A DNA stretch of 64,000 nt, from NCBI GenBank assembly GCA_963796705.1, contig CAWCMK010000001.1:620001-684000 (forward strand), in the 5' to 3' direction. Both the position numbers and the translations under genes were made by a program. Below the pieces are notes generated by a model. The model saw nothing but the letters and a program-made list of their open reading frames with translations. It was not told the origin of the DNA and made no database searches. The DNA is from VRUE01 sp963796705. Lineage in GTDB: Bacteria; Actinomycetota; Thermoleophilia; Solirubrobacterales; 70-9. How positions within the stretch are numbered: the first letter of the stretch is position 1; every line of letters starts with the position of its first letter. Shown here piece after piece: positions 42,302-51,436 of the stretch.

Positions 42302-43991
42302 GGCTGGGCGCGCAGAGCACCGCCGCCGCCAGCGCGATCGGTATCGAGAGCTGAGGCACCGGCAGCGCTTCGACGAATACCATTCCCGCGAGCGCGGTCG
42401 CGAGGACGCCGAGCGCGGCGGACTTCTCGATGCTCGACTCGGCTTTCCACAAGCCGAGGCCCCATGCGCAGATCATCAGCCCGAGCAGCAGAAGGCCGAT
42501 GACACCGAGTTCGGCGGCGAATGAGAGGTACTCGTCGTGTGCCGCGAGCTGCCCGTAGCTCAGGTGTTCGTCGGAGTACGCCGGGAACGACGCCCAGCCG
42601 ATTCCCAGCAGGGGCTGAGAGACAAAGGCCTTGAGCGCCAGATGCGCGGCGTCGAGCCGTGAGCGGACGTAGCGGTGTTCGGCGCGGCTCGCGGCGGAGG
42701 TCATGTGGGCGTAAAGGGAGCCTTCGAGTCGCGGTGGGAGGGAGATCAGCCGCTTGGCTCCGGCGCCGTCCCTCTCTCGAATCCGGGCGTCCGCGATCAG
42801 GAAGGTCGAGGGGCCGGCGCGCTGCCACAGGTAGATCGATGCGTGGGGGGACCGAAGCCGTGGTCGCCAGGTGAGCGAGAAGTCCCGCCAAACAGGGCCC
42901 AACCGACCGACCGCCGAGGCTCGGTTCGCCGGCAGGTCCGCGTCGCCGATCGTGTAGCTGAAGGGGAGGCGGGCCTCCGGCGCTCGGGCTTTGAAGGTCA
43001 TCGTGTAGGTCCGTCCTGGGCTTGCCTCGCCCCACCGGAAGCTGATTCCCTCACCCGCCCGGTTGGATCTCACCGCTATTCCCCCGTCACCGTTGGAAAG
43101 CTGCGAAGGGCCGTCCGGGACCGGGCCTGTGCCACGGCTGTCCCAGCCCGTCGCGTCGCGTTGGCTCAAGGGCCTGAGCGAGGCGGAGACCGAGTCGAAG
43201 CTGACGTTTTCGCGCTCACGCTCGAAGACCGAGTAGAGGGCCGCTCCGACCAGCACGCAGGCCGCGGACCCACCGAGCACGATCAGGAGTTTGCGCCGCG
43301 AGCGGCGGGCTTCCCAGAGCGCGAGCGCTAGGAGACCTACGGCAACGGCCACGACCGCCCCGCGTGAGAATGTCAGAATCAGAGCCAAGACGAAGACCAG
43401 GAGGCTGCCGGCCAGCGCAGCCCGGGCCAGTCGGCCGGAGACGGAGCGGAACGCGATTGCGATCGGGATGCCGAGGGCCATCGCGAAACCGAGTTCGTTC
43501 GCGTTCCCGTAGGTACCTGAGAGGCGGCCACCGGTTTGAGTCAGATAGGTCGAGCCTGAATGGAGTTCGCCGACCCCGGCCAACGCCAGGGCGCCCGCGA
43601 GCGCCAAGCCGGACAGGGTCGCCGTGAGAGTCGGGCGGCGCAGCCACGGCGCGAACCCGATTGCGACCAGCGAAAGAATGCCGACCATCGCAAACTCGGC
43701 GAATCCCCCGGCCCTGCCATCGCAGTTGCAGCCCCGGGATGCGGCACTGACCAAGATCCAGCCGAACAGAGCCACATAGGCGGCGATCAGCAGCAGGGCG
43801 GGGAGGTCGAAGCGGAAGTGATGGGGCCGTTCTCTGAACAGGTCGAGAGCCAAGAGGGCGCCGAAGAGGATCGCGGTGGCCCGCCCCATGGAGAGGGGCC
43901 CGGCGATTTTGGTCGCCGAAAACGGCGCCAGAAACCCAGTGATGACGAGACCGATCCCGGCTCGCCTGAATCCGCGACTCTTGACGCTCAA
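42285..43991 (-). CDS. O-antigen ligase/Wzy-like polymerase with inserted sugar-binding-like domain
   Basis: A 568-residue multi-pass membrane protein. The N-terminal half has about eight helices and the RLSGTYGNANELGFAMALG and LTFSRGAVVAVAVGLL segments of the Wzy_C/O-antigen ligase family. The large periplasm-side loop ends in QPLLGIGWASFPAYSD...AAHDEYLSFAAELGVIG. Between helices, residues ~265-420, is a beta-rich insert (GRTYTMTFKARAP, WRDFSLTWRP, ASIYLWQRAG, FLIADARIRE) that looks like a CBM4/9-type jelly-roll. It would polymerise or ligate glycan units outside the membrane. It is the last gene downstream of the GT39-like gene, 16 bases apart. Confidence 0.82.
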   Translation of the reverse strand: MSVKSRGFRRAGIGLVITGFLAPFSATKIAGPLSMGRATAILFGALLALDLFRERPHHFRFDLPALLLIAAYVALFGWILVSAASRGCNCDGRAGGFAEFAMVGILSLVAIGFAPWLRRPTLTATLSGLALAGALALAGVGELHSGSTYLTQTGGRLSGTYGNANELGFAMALGIPIAIAFRSVSGRLARAALAGSLLVFVLALILTFSRGAVVAVAVGLLALALWEARRSRRKLLIVLGGSAACVLVGAALYSVFERERENVSFDSVSASLRPLSQRDATGWDSRGTGPVPDGPSQLSNGDGGIAVRSNRAGEGISFRWGEASPGRTYTMTFKARAPEARLPFSYTIGDADLPANRASAVGRLGPVWRDFSLTWRPRLRSPHASIYLWQRAGPSTFLIADARIRERDGAGAKRLISLPPRLEGSLYAHMTSAASRAEHRYVRSRLDAAHLALKAFVSQPLLGIGWASFPAYSDEHLSYGQLAAHDEYLSFAAELGVIGLLLLGLMICAWGLGLWKAESSIEKSAALGVLATALAGMVFVEALPVPQLSIPIALAAAVLCAPSLREPG

Positions 43992-44007
43992 TGCCCCGAC
44001 TGCCCCA

Positions 44008-45546
44008 TCAGGCGGCAGGGCTCTGGGCCTGGCGCCATGGGCGCCGGCGCACCAGCGCAGCCAGTGCTTCGGCGAGCAGGGCCAGGGTGGCAGAGGCGAC
44101 GATCCAGATCATCGGAGCGAACATGATGTCGTAGCGGGGCGAGTAGATGGCTGTGAAGCTCGCCCCCAGGAGAGCGGCAAGCACGACGATCACGAATGTC
44201 GTTGACGCGAGCCTTCGTCTCGGCGCACCGACGAAAGGCAGCAGCAGCCCCAGCAACCCCCCAATGGTGACCACGTAAAGGAGCTCGGTGAAGCTTTGGC
44301 CCAGCTGCCATGGGATCCGGGTTGCCTTCGAGTCTCCCGGGAGATTGGTGATTCCCGGGCTCAGGCCCCGAAAATAGTTCCTGACGACAGTGATCTGGTC
44401 GACGTATTGGTTGGCGGTGAAGGTCCGCGGGTCATACAGGCGGCGATCGAGTTCCAGGATTTCGCCCGATCCTTCGAGATAGGTCCACGGGTCGCGAAGA
44501 ATCGCGTCTTTGGCGATCGCACCCATCGCCGCCGAGGCTTCGGCCTGGGTCTTGCCTTCGCTCACCAGGGCGTCGAAGACCGGCGTCGTCATCTGCAGGG
44601 CAGGCCGCGCCTGGCTGACATCGGCGATGTTGTAGATGCTGAGGGCGAGCCTGCCATCCGCCGTGCTGGCGCTCGGTGGGACTTCGTCCCAGCCGATCGC
44701 TCGGGCGTAGAGCGAAATCCCGCCCTCGGTCGCAATCGTCAACCTTCCGTGGGCGACGGCATTGGAGAGCACCCATGGAAGGACCACGACGAGCATCGCA
44801 AGCAACGCTGTGACGGCGGGGCGAATCGCCCTTCGCAGGCTGCGCGTCGCGATCAGCAGCAGCACGGGTATCACGATCACCGCCAGCTCGCCGTTGGCTC
44901 GGAGCATGGTCGCCAGCCCGAATGCCGCTCCCGTGGCGACCAGGATCCGAGTGGTGGACCGGTCGGCCCGGATGCGGAGTGTGGCCTCCGCCAGAAGTGC
45001 GGTCCCGACCAGCACGAGGACGCCGAAGAGGAAATCGGCCAAGGCGGCCTGCTCGGTGACGATCATCAGTGGCGAAGCCGCCGCCAGCAGGCCGGCCATC
45101 AGCCCGACGGCCGGCCTGAAGAATCGCCAGCCGATCAGCACCAGCAGCGCCGGCAGGAGAATTCCGATCACGTTCTGGAGGGCGACCACGCCACTGACCG
45201 GATCGATGCCCAGCCCTTCGAAAAGCGCCAGGAGGAGCGAATAGCCCGGAGGGCGGAGGTCGGAAGGGAAGTGCCCTCCGGAGATTTCGTGCGCAACTTC
45301 GAGGAAGACGGTGGTGTCCGAGGCCGATATCCCATCGCCGAAGAACGGGACCCTGACCGTGATCGCCAGGGCGGTTACAGCGGCCAGATAGCCAGCGAGG
45401 CGCAGCCGTAGCCGCTCGGGAAACGCTTCGGCGAGGCCGACATACTCGGTCTCGCTGCCACCGATGTCCGAAAGGAAGGCACCCGCACGTGTGGCGCGCC
45501 AGCGCTCTGAGAATCGCAGGTGCACGCCGTTGGTCCCGAGCCTCAC
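44008..45546 (-). CDS. membrane glycosyltransferase, GT39/ArnT-like (GT-C fold)
   Basis: A 512-residue protein with about ten to twelve helices. After the first helix an acidic loop (FFGDGISASDTTVFLEVA) precedes PPGYSLLLALFEGLG, the DxxxF-like layout of polyprenyl-phosphate-sugar-dependent GT-C enzymes. Further hallmarks are LADFLFGVLVLVGTALL and AFGLATMLRANGELAVIVIPVLLL. It should transfer a sugar from a polyprenyl phosphate on the outer side of the membrane, in this locus onto the glycan or a protein (inferred). It is in one unit with the polymerase gene downstream. Confidence 0.8.
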   Translation of the reverse strand: MRLGTNGVHLRFSERWRATRAGAFLSDIGGSETEYVGLAEAFPERLRLRLAGYLAAVTALAITVRVPFFGDGISASDTTVFLEVAHEISGGHFPSDLRPPGYSLLLALFEGLGIDPVSGVVALQNVIGILLPALLVLIGWRFFRPAVGLMAGLLAAASPLMIVTEQAALADFLFGVLVLVGTALLAEATLRIRADRSTTRILVATGAAFGLATMLRANGELAVIVIPVLLLIATRSLRRAIRPAVTALLAMLVVVLPWVLSNAVAHGRLTIATEGGISLYARAIGWDEVPPSASTADGRLALSIYNIADVSQARPALQMTTPVFDALVSEGKTQAEASAAMGAIAKDAILRDPWTYLEGSGEILELDRRLYDPRTFTANQYVDQITVVRNYFRGLSPGITNLPGDSKATRIPWQLGQSFTELLYVVTIGGLLGLLLPFVGAPRRRLASTTFVIVVLAALLGASFTAIYSPRYDIMFAPMIWIVASATLALLAEALAALVRRRPWRQAQSPAA

Positions 45547-45579
45547 GCGGTTACTGAAAGATATAGATTCATCAACTCG

Positions 45580-46242
45580 ATGGGAGGGTTCTCAATACGT
45601 TCGATCCGGCCTGCCCACGGCCGTGCCTCTCGATCGCTGTTGGCGTCCGCCCTCGCGCTTCTGGCGCTTGCGGCCCTTGTCACCGGTTGTGGGTCGAGCG
45701 CCTCCGAACCGGCCGGCACGAATGCTCCCAACAACCTGCTGACACCGGCTGAACTCTCCAGGTACCCGGAAGGAAGCGTGCAGAGCGCCTTCCTCAATTT
45801 CTGGTCCGACCTGCAATTCCGCTCCTGGTCGGACGCGGCCGCTTTCTATAGCCCCGCTTTCCGCGACTTCGTCGGGACCGCCAACGTGATCGGCGCGAAG
45901 AAGCTGAACGGTTCGATCTATCCGCTTCTGAAGCCGACGATAGTCCGCATCGGCCAGGGCCCCGAAGGCAAGACCGTCTATTACAGCGTGCGGGAGACCG
46001 ACGGCACCAAGGAACTCGCGTCGATCGCGTGGCGCGACGAAGGTGGGAACTGGCAGATCGTCTACGACTCCCGGCTCGACGGCGAGTTGCAGCAATTAGC
46101 CCAGAACCGGGTCGAACTCGAACGCAAAGGCGCTCTTCCGAAAACCGAAGAAGAAGTGTCGCCCGCCGCGGTGAAGGCCGGCAACGAAGCCTCCCAGCTA
46201 CAGGCGGAATTCGAGCAGAGGGAGCTGAAGGGAGGGGGTTAG
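45580..46242 (+). CDS. lipoprotein of unknown function
   Basis: A 220-residue protein. From ATG 45580 a basic start and h-region end in a lipobox-like LVTGC followed by GSSAS, so the mature N-terminus should be lipid-modified. The domain LNFWSDLQFRSWSDAAAFYSP...WQIVYDSRLDGELQQLAQ resembles an NTF2-like alpha+beta cone. A charged helical tail (EFEQRELKGGG) ends it. It faces the opposite way from its polysaccharide neighbours and overlaps the GT4 gene's end by 4 bases; it may be a surface accessory of the locus. Confidence 0.7.
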   Translation: MGGFSIRSIRPAHGRASRSLLASALALLALAALVTGCGSSASEPAGTNAPNNLLTPAELSRYPEGSVQSAFLNFWSDLQFRSWSDAAAFYSPAFRDFVGTANVIGAKKLNGSIYPLLKPTIVRIGQGPEGKTVYYSVRETDGTKELASIAWRDEGGNWQIVYDSRLDGELQQLAQNRVELERKGALPKTEEEVSPAAVKAGNEASQLQAEFEQRELKGGG

Positions 46243-47348
46243 CGCCCCCTGGGGCGGCCGCTGCCGAGCGCCTCGCGCAGAACCGCGAGGTGCCCGGCGG
46301 CAGATCTCTCCAGGTCGTGCTGCTCCAGCGCGTGACGGCGGGCGCCTTCGCCGAGCGAACGGCGCAGAGCCGGATCGTCGATCAGTCGCTCGAAGGCACG
46401 CGCGATCTCGACCGGATCGTGCGAGACGAGCAGTCCGCCTTCGGGCCCGATCACCTCGGCGGTCCCGCCTCCGTCGGTGCCGACAAGTGGGCGGCCGAGG
46501 ACGGCGGCCTCGATCAGGGCGTTCGGGCTGCCCTCGTCGTCGGAGAGGAGCACAGCGACGTCGTGCTCGGCCCAGAAGCGACGCACGTCGGTGATCGGGC
46601 CGCCCGCGACGACCCTGTCGTCGAGCCCCAGCTCGGCGATCTGGGCGGTGACCGACTCCCGCATCGGCCCGGCGCCTGCGAGCTCGACTTGCCAGGGCGC
46701 CTCGGTCTCAACCAGCGCCAGCGCCGCGAGCAGCCGCGAGTGCCCCTTTTCGGGCCGGTAGTTGGCGAGATACCCGAGACTCACCGAACTCTTCTCCGGT
46801 GGGGGCAGGGCCTCGACGGGCGGATGCCCGTTGCGGACCAGTCGCAGGCGGTCCCGTGCGACGCCTCGCTCGACGGCTCGGTCGAGCACGGCTTCGGAGT
46901 TGCCGGTCACGAGCCGAGCGCGGCGCTCCGCCCAGCGGATCGCCATCCGGAAGGCGGCCTGGCGTTCGGCCCCCGACCCGATCACGCTGCGGCGCGCGAT
47001 CACCACCGGTATCCCGAGGGCAAGGGCCGCGGGCGTGACGGTCGTCGACGCCTCCTCCAGCCAGGCGTAGACCACCTCGGGATCCCGGCGGCGCAGGGCC
47101 CGGTAGGTCCGCGGCAGCGATATCAGAGGTCTCGCTGCCCGAGGCCCGGGGGGCGGCGGCAGCTGGACCAGCTCGACGCCGAGATCGCGCAGGCGCCTGG
47201 AATGCCCGGGATCGCAGAGGGTCGAATACGTGAGCACCGTCGCCTCGATCCGGTCGGGATGGAGCGCCTCGATCAGCTGCATCAGCTGGCGCTCGGAGCC
47301 GCCGAGGCCGAGTCCGCCGATCGCGAACAGGACCCGGGTCTCAGCCAT
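46239..47348 (-). CDS. GT4-family glycosyltransferase
   Basis: A 369-residue GT-B retaining glycosyltransferase. The N-terminal Rossmann part starts FAIGGLGLGGSERQLMQL. The C-terminal part has LGYLANYRPEKGHSRLLAAL, VELAGAGPMRE and the nucleotide-sugar-binding DEGSPNALIEAAVLGRPLVGTD (E-x7-E). It should add a sugar from a nucleotide donor to the lipid-linked glycan at the inner membrane face. The ATG at 47348 lies inside the end of the asparagine-synthase gene (8-base overlap), marking it as the last gene of the operon that begins at 52614. Confidence 0.9.
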   Translation of the reverse strand: MAETRVLFAIGGLGLGGSERQLMQLIEALHPDRIEATVLTYSTLCDPGHSRRLRDLGVELVQLPPPPGPRAARPLISLPRTYRALRRRDPEVVYAWLEEASTTVTPAALALGIPVVIARRSVIGSGAERQAAFRMAIRWAERRARLVTGNSEAVLDRAVERGVARDRLRLVRNGHPPVEALPPPEKSSVSLGYLANYRPEKGHSRLLAALALVETEAPWQVELAGAGPMRESVTAQIAELGLDDRVVAGGPITDVRRFWAEHDVAVLLSDDEGSPNALIEAAVLGRPLVGTDGGGTAEVIGPEGGLLVSHDPVEIARAFERLIDDPALRRSLGEGARRHALEQHDLERSAAGHLAVLREALGSGRPRGR

Positions 47349-49191
47349 CGATCCAGAGCCGGTGCCAGAGCTCGAGCACGGCCAGGTTCCAAACGCGATT
47401 GGTGTTGTCCGCGGTTCCCTCGACGTGGTCCCGGACCAGCCGCCGCACTCCATCAGGGTCGAAGTAGCCGCGGTCCAGCGATGTCTCGTCGAGCAGGAGA
47501 TCCTCGACCCAGGGCCGCAGCTCCTTTCGCATCCAGGCGCCGACCGGGACGCCGAATCCCTGCTTGCGGCGCTGGACGAGGTCCGGCGGAAGGCCGCGCC
47601 GCTTCGCCAGCTCCTTCAGGGCCCACTTCGTCGTGCACCCCCTCAGCTTCATCCGGGCCGGCAGGCGCGCCGCGAGCTCCTGGACCCGGTAGTCCAGCAG
47701 CGGCGAGCGCACCTCGAGCGCCGTCGCCATCGACATCCGATCGACCTTGACCAGCAGATCGCCGGGCAGGTAGGTCTCCGTGTCGAGGGCCAGGTAGCGG
47801 CTGAGGCCGCCCAGCTTCGGCGGCGCCAGGGTCTCGTCCCATGCCGACCCGAGGCCGCCGGCCTCGGCGACGAACTCGGCGGTGCAGAGGCTCGCGAGCT
47901 CGCCAGGGGAGAAGTGGGACATCATCGAGGCGTAGCGATGCTCGGGGCCAAGCGCGAAAGCGTCGACCGCCCGCCGCAGCTGGGCCCCGGCGGGGAGCCG
48001 TGACAGCCACTCGCGCCCCCGCAGGAGGCGGGCGAGCGTGCTGAGCGGGCCGAGCCGATCGGCGGTTCGCGCCAGCAGATAGCGGCGGTAGCCGGCGAAG
48101 GCCTCGTCGCCCCCGTCGCCGGAGAGCGCCACAGTGACGCTTTCGCGGGTCATCTTCGAGAGCAGCAGGGTCGGGATCGCGGAGGAGTCGGCGAACGGCT
48201 CGCCGGCGTGCCGCACGGCCTCGCCGATGAGGGGGGCGATATCCGGTTCGAGGACGTGGTCCTGGTGCTCGGTGCCGTAGATCTCGGCGACCCGCCGCGC
48301 GTGCTCGCCCTCGCTGAAGCCCGCCTCGGGGAAGTCGATCGAGAACGTCTTGACCTTGCCGCCGGCCTCGGCCATGTAGCTGACGACCAGGCTGGAGTCG
48401 ATCCCTCCGGAAAGGAAGGCGCCGAGCGGGACGTCAGCGACGAGGCGTTCGCGGGTGGCCTCGGCAAGCAGCGCATCGAGGCGCTCCAGCGCCTCCTCCT
48501 CATCCAGGTCCTCGGGGGAGTCGAAGTCGAGCTTCCAGTAACGCTCGACCCGTGCCTCGCCCGCCTCGTAGATGAGACGCTCGCCCGGTGCCAGCTTCTC
48601 GATCCCGGCGAAGCCCGATCGGGGCGGGGGCACGTACTGCAGGGTCAGGTATTCGGCCAGCGCGGCCGGGTCGGGCCGCCCCTGGACCAGGCCGCTGGCA
48701 AGGATCGCCCCCGGCTCGCTTGCGTAGAGCAGGCCGTCCCCGACGGGCGCCCAATAGAGCGGCTTCACGCCGAGCCGGTCGCGCGCCAGGAGGAGCCGCT
48801 CTGACGACTCGTCCCAGAGGGCGATCGCGAACATTCCCTGCAGAGAGTCGAGACAGGCCGCGCCCCGCTCCTCGTAGAGGTGGGCGATTACCTCGGAGTC
48901 CGATGCGGTCGCGAATCGGTGACCCGCCGCCTCGAGCTCGGCGCGAAGGGCGCGGAAGTTGTAGATCTCGCCGTTGCAGGTGACGTGAACCCGGCGGCTC
49001 TCGTCGCAGATCGGCTGGTCGCCTCGGTCCAGGTCGATGATCGCCAGGCGGCGAAACCCGAGCGTGACCTTGCCGGGGACGACCAGCTCGCCCTCGGCGT
49101 CGGGGCCGCGGTGGCGGATCGCCGCGCACATCCTCGCCAGCGTCCCCCCGTCGGCACCGACCTCGCCGGCCCATCCCGCGATTCCGCACAT
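47341..49191 (-). CDS. asnB: asparagine synthase (glutamine-hydrolysing)-type amidotransferase
   Basis: A 616-residue protein. Cys2 (MCGIAGWAG) is the class-II glutamine-amidotransferase nucleophile. RLAIIDLDRGDQPI and CNGEIYNF complete the N-terminal domain. The synthetase domain has the PP-loop SGGIDSS (261-267) and LSGDGGDEAFAGYRRY. It uses Gln and ATP to amidate a carboxylate. In surface-glycan loci such enzymes often amidate a uronic acid or peptide rather than only making Asn, which fits its place between a flippase and a glycosyltransferase (inferred). It is coupled to both neighbours (gap 3, overlap 8 bases). Confidence 0.92.
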   Translation of the reverse strand: MCGIAGWAGEVGADGGTLARMCAAIRHRGPDAEGELVVPGKVTLGFRRLAIIDLDRGDQPICDESRRVHVTCNGEIYNFRALRAELEAAGHRFATASDSEVIAHLYEERGAACLDSLQGMFAIALWDESSERLLLARDRLGVKPLYWAPVGDGLLYASEPGAILASGLVQGRPDPAALAEYLTLQYVPPPRSGFAGIEKLAPGERLIYEAGEARVERYWKLDFDSPEDLDEEEALERLDALLAEATRERLVADVPLGAFLSGGIDSSLVVSYMAEAGGKVKTFSIDFPEAGFSEGEHARRVAEIYGTEHQDHVLEPDIAPLIGEAVRHAGEPFADSSAIPTLLLSKMTRESVTVALSGDGGDEAFAGYRRYLLARTADRLGPLSTLARLLRGREWLSRLPAGAQLRRAVDAFALGPEHRYASMMSHFSPGELASLCTAEFVAEAGGLGSAWDETLAPPKLGGLSRYLALDTETYLPGDLLVKVDRMSMATALEVRSPLLDYRVQELAARLPARMKLRGCTTKWALKELAKRRGLPPDLVQRRKQGFGVPVGAWMRKELRPWVEDLLLDETSLDRGYFDPDGVRRLVRDHVEGTADNTNRVWNLAVLELWHRLWIDG

Positions 49192-49194
49192 GGG

Positions 49195-50565
49195 CTAGCC
49201 CGTCGCCCGCCGCAGGCCGCGCCGGATCAGCCGCGGCAGAACGTCGTCGCGGTGGGGGGCCCGCAGGGCTCGGCTCATTGGCACCTCTCCATGGCGGGAC
49301 AGGAGATACAGCATCAGGCCGGCGGCCAGCCAGTAGGAGAGAAGGGAGGCGATCGAGGCGCCGACGATCCCGATCGACGGGATCAAGGCGAAATTGAGGC
49401 CCGCGTTGAGGAGCAGGCCCGCGGCCGAGGCGGCGGAGATCGAGAGCGGCGACCCAATTCGGACCAGCAGGTTGCGGGACGGTTCCTCGACCGCGAGTGC
49501 GACGACGGCCGGCATCAGCACGACGAACGGCAGGACGCTCGCCTGCCACGCCTGCCCGTAGACGAGGACGACGAACGGGTAGGCGACCAGCGCGGCAAGC
49601 CCTCCGAGGAAGGCGGCGACGCCGAGGTTCTGGGCGATGAAGTCGATGGTGTAGTCGATCGCCGCCCTGGCATCCACTTTCGTCTGCGCCTCCAGCGCCC
49701 CCAGGGCGACGGTCGAGATGCTCGCGAAGACAATGTCGGCGAGGCTCGCGGAAAGCGAGTAGAGGCCCGCGTCGTGGGCGGTCGCGAGCAGCCCGACGAG
49801 GAGCAGGTCGATCTTCAGGTTGAGCCAGAGCGCGATCGAAGCCGGCTGCAGCCGGAGCCCGACCCTCAACGACTCGCGCACGAGTCGCGGCCGGCAGACG
49901 GGAGACAGTGCGTCGAGGCCGAGCCGCCTGGCGAGGACCGCCGCGAGAGCGATCCCGACAACCGCCACCGCCACCAGTGCCGCCACCATCGCCAGCGCCG
50001 GCGTCAGGCCGGCCCCCAGCTCGAGAGCGGCGATCAGGACGAACTGGACGAGGGCGCCGGCCGCGATCACCCAGCCGTAGGCGCGCAGCTCGCCGAGCCG
50101 CAGGAGCAGCGCCGTCGCCATCTGCCCGATCAGCGTGAAGGGGATGCAGGCCGCGGCGAGGACGACCGTAGCGGCGCTGGCTCCGCCGAGCAGCGAGTTC
50201 CTGGTGGCCAGGCCGATCGCGAGTGTCAGCGCCGTTCCGGCCGCGCCGAGGACGACCACAAAAAACGAAGACACGCGGCAGAGCTCCTCGGGGGAGGCTT
50301 CCCCGCGCGCGAGGAGGCGGCCGACGGACTGCTCGACGGAGCAGTGGGAGATGACCCAGACCATCGTCGCCAGGTTGAGCGCCAGCGCGTACTGGCCGCG
50401 CCCGCTGGGCCCGAGCGCCCGCGTTGCGATCAGGCTGAGAAAGAAGAGGAACGCGAACTGAACGAGCCGGAAGCCGAGCAGGCGGCCGCCCCCGCGCAGG
50501 GTCGAGGAGACGAGGAGCTCGGGCTCCTCGACCGTTCCCGGGAGCGCCTCGCCCCTAGCCTGCAT
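49195..50565 (-). CDS. Wzx-like polysaccharide flippase (MOP superfamily)
   Basis: A 456-residue protein with about 12-14 helices. It opens with a STLRGGGRLLGFRLVQFAFLFFLSLIATRALGP pattern typical of polysaccharide exporters, then NLATMVWVISHCSVEQSVGR and GLRLQPASIALWLNLKIDLLLVG in the second half. It should flip the lipid-linked repeat unit to the outer face, where the Wzy-like proteins act. ATG 50565 overlaps the upstream methyltransferase stop region by 11 bases, so it is part of the 52614-46239 operon. Confidence 0.85.
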   Translation of the reverse strand: MQARGEALPGTVEEPELLVSSTLRGGGRLLGFRLVQFAFLFFLSLIATRALGPSGRGQYALALNLATMVWVISHCSVEQSVGRLLARGEASPEELCRVSSFFVVVLGAAGTALTLAIGLATRNSLLGGASAATVVLAAACIPFTLIGQMATALLLRLGELRAYGWVIAAGALVQFVLIAALELGAGLTPALAMVAALVAVAVVGIALAAVLARRLGLDALSPVCRPRLVRESLRVGLRLQPASIALWLNLKIDLLLVGLLATAHDAGLYSLSASLADIVFASISTVALGALEAQTKVDARAAIDYTIDFIAQNLGVAAFLGGLAALVAYPFVVLVYGQAWQASVLPFVVLMPAVVALAVEEPSRNLLVRIGSPLSISAASAAGLLLNAGLNFALIPSIGIVGASIASLLSYWLAAGLMLYLLSRHGEVPMSRALRAPHRDDVLPRLIRRGLRRATG

Positions 50566-51436
50566 CGGCGGCCCGCCTGAAGCCCACTGCGCACCAGTAG
50601 GGCGGGTCGGGAGAGAAGGCAATCCGCTCCAAGCCGGAGGCGTCCATCATCGCCTCTATCACCTGAGCGCTGAAGCGCTGCTCGAGGCCGGTGCCGAAGC
50701 GGTCCAGCGCGTCGGTTCGCATCGTGTAGAGGCTCGTTTGCCTATAGGCGGAAAGCGGCATCCCCTCGACGTCGGCGCCGAGCCGCTCGAGCAGCGCCGC
50801 CAGTCGCGCAAGAGGCAGGTAGACCAAGACCGCGATTGACGTCGTCAGCCAGCGGCGCGGTCGGTGCGGGAGGCGGCTGATACCGCGGCGCGCCAGGTCG
50901 GTCGCCCTCCAGATCCCGCGGAACCAGGCGGGACGCTGTTCGAGCGCGTAGTACAGATATATGAGAAACGGGGCACCGGGCCGCAGCCTCTCGACACAGG
51001 CCCTCAGTCCGGCAGCGGTGTCCGGCACGTGGTGCAGCACGCCGAGGCTGTACCCGAAGTCCATCGATTCGGGCTCCAGCGGGATTTCCCCGACTCCCGC
51101 GATGTGCAACACGCAGTTCGGGTTGCCGGCGAGGTTGCGGCCAGCGACCGCGATCGCCGCGGGGCTCGGGTCGATGCAGTGGAGGCCTCCAACGCGCGGC
51201 GCGACCCGCGCGGCCCAACGACCGCTGCCACAGCCGAGGTCAAAGCCCTGGGCATCGTCCGGAAGCTCATCCCAAGGGAAGATCGCGAAATAGCGGCCGA
51301 AGAGTTCGTCGAGCTCGGCCGCAGGGAGTCGGGACTGGTCGAACGAGGACCACTCCTGACCGAATCCGGCGACCGTTCCGGCATCGAGATTCGGGGCCTG
51401 TCCGGTGCCCGGCCGGCCCTCGTCGCGAGCGCTCAC
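50555..51436 (-). CDS. class I SAM-dependent methyltransferase
   Basis: A 293-residue protein: motif I is GFDLGCGSGRWAARVAP, the acidic residue is in LHCIDPSP and the post-motif is MDFGYSLGVLHHVPDTAAG. The C-terminal half (WFRGIWRATDLARRGISRLP, YRQTSLYTMRTDALDRFGT) resembles the other methyltransferase at 40433, and both are likely glycan-modifying. It overlaps the GT4 gene upstream by 4 bases (ATGA-type coupling) and the flippase downstream by 11. Confidence 0.85.
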   Translation of the reverse strand: MSARDEGRPGTGQAPNLDAGTVAGFGQEWSSFDQSRLPAAELDELFGRYFAIFPWDELPDDAQGFDLGCGSGRWAARVAPRVGGLHCIDPSPAAIAVAGRNLAGNPNCVLHIAGVGEIPLEPESMDFGYSLGVLHHVPDTAAGLRACVERLRPGAPFLIYLYYALEQRPAWFRGIWRATDLARRGISRLPHRPRRWLTTSIAVLVYLPLARLAALLERLGADVEGMPLSAYRQTSLYTMRTDALDRFGTGLEQRFSAQVIEAMMDASGLERIAFSPDPPYWCAVGFRRAADAG

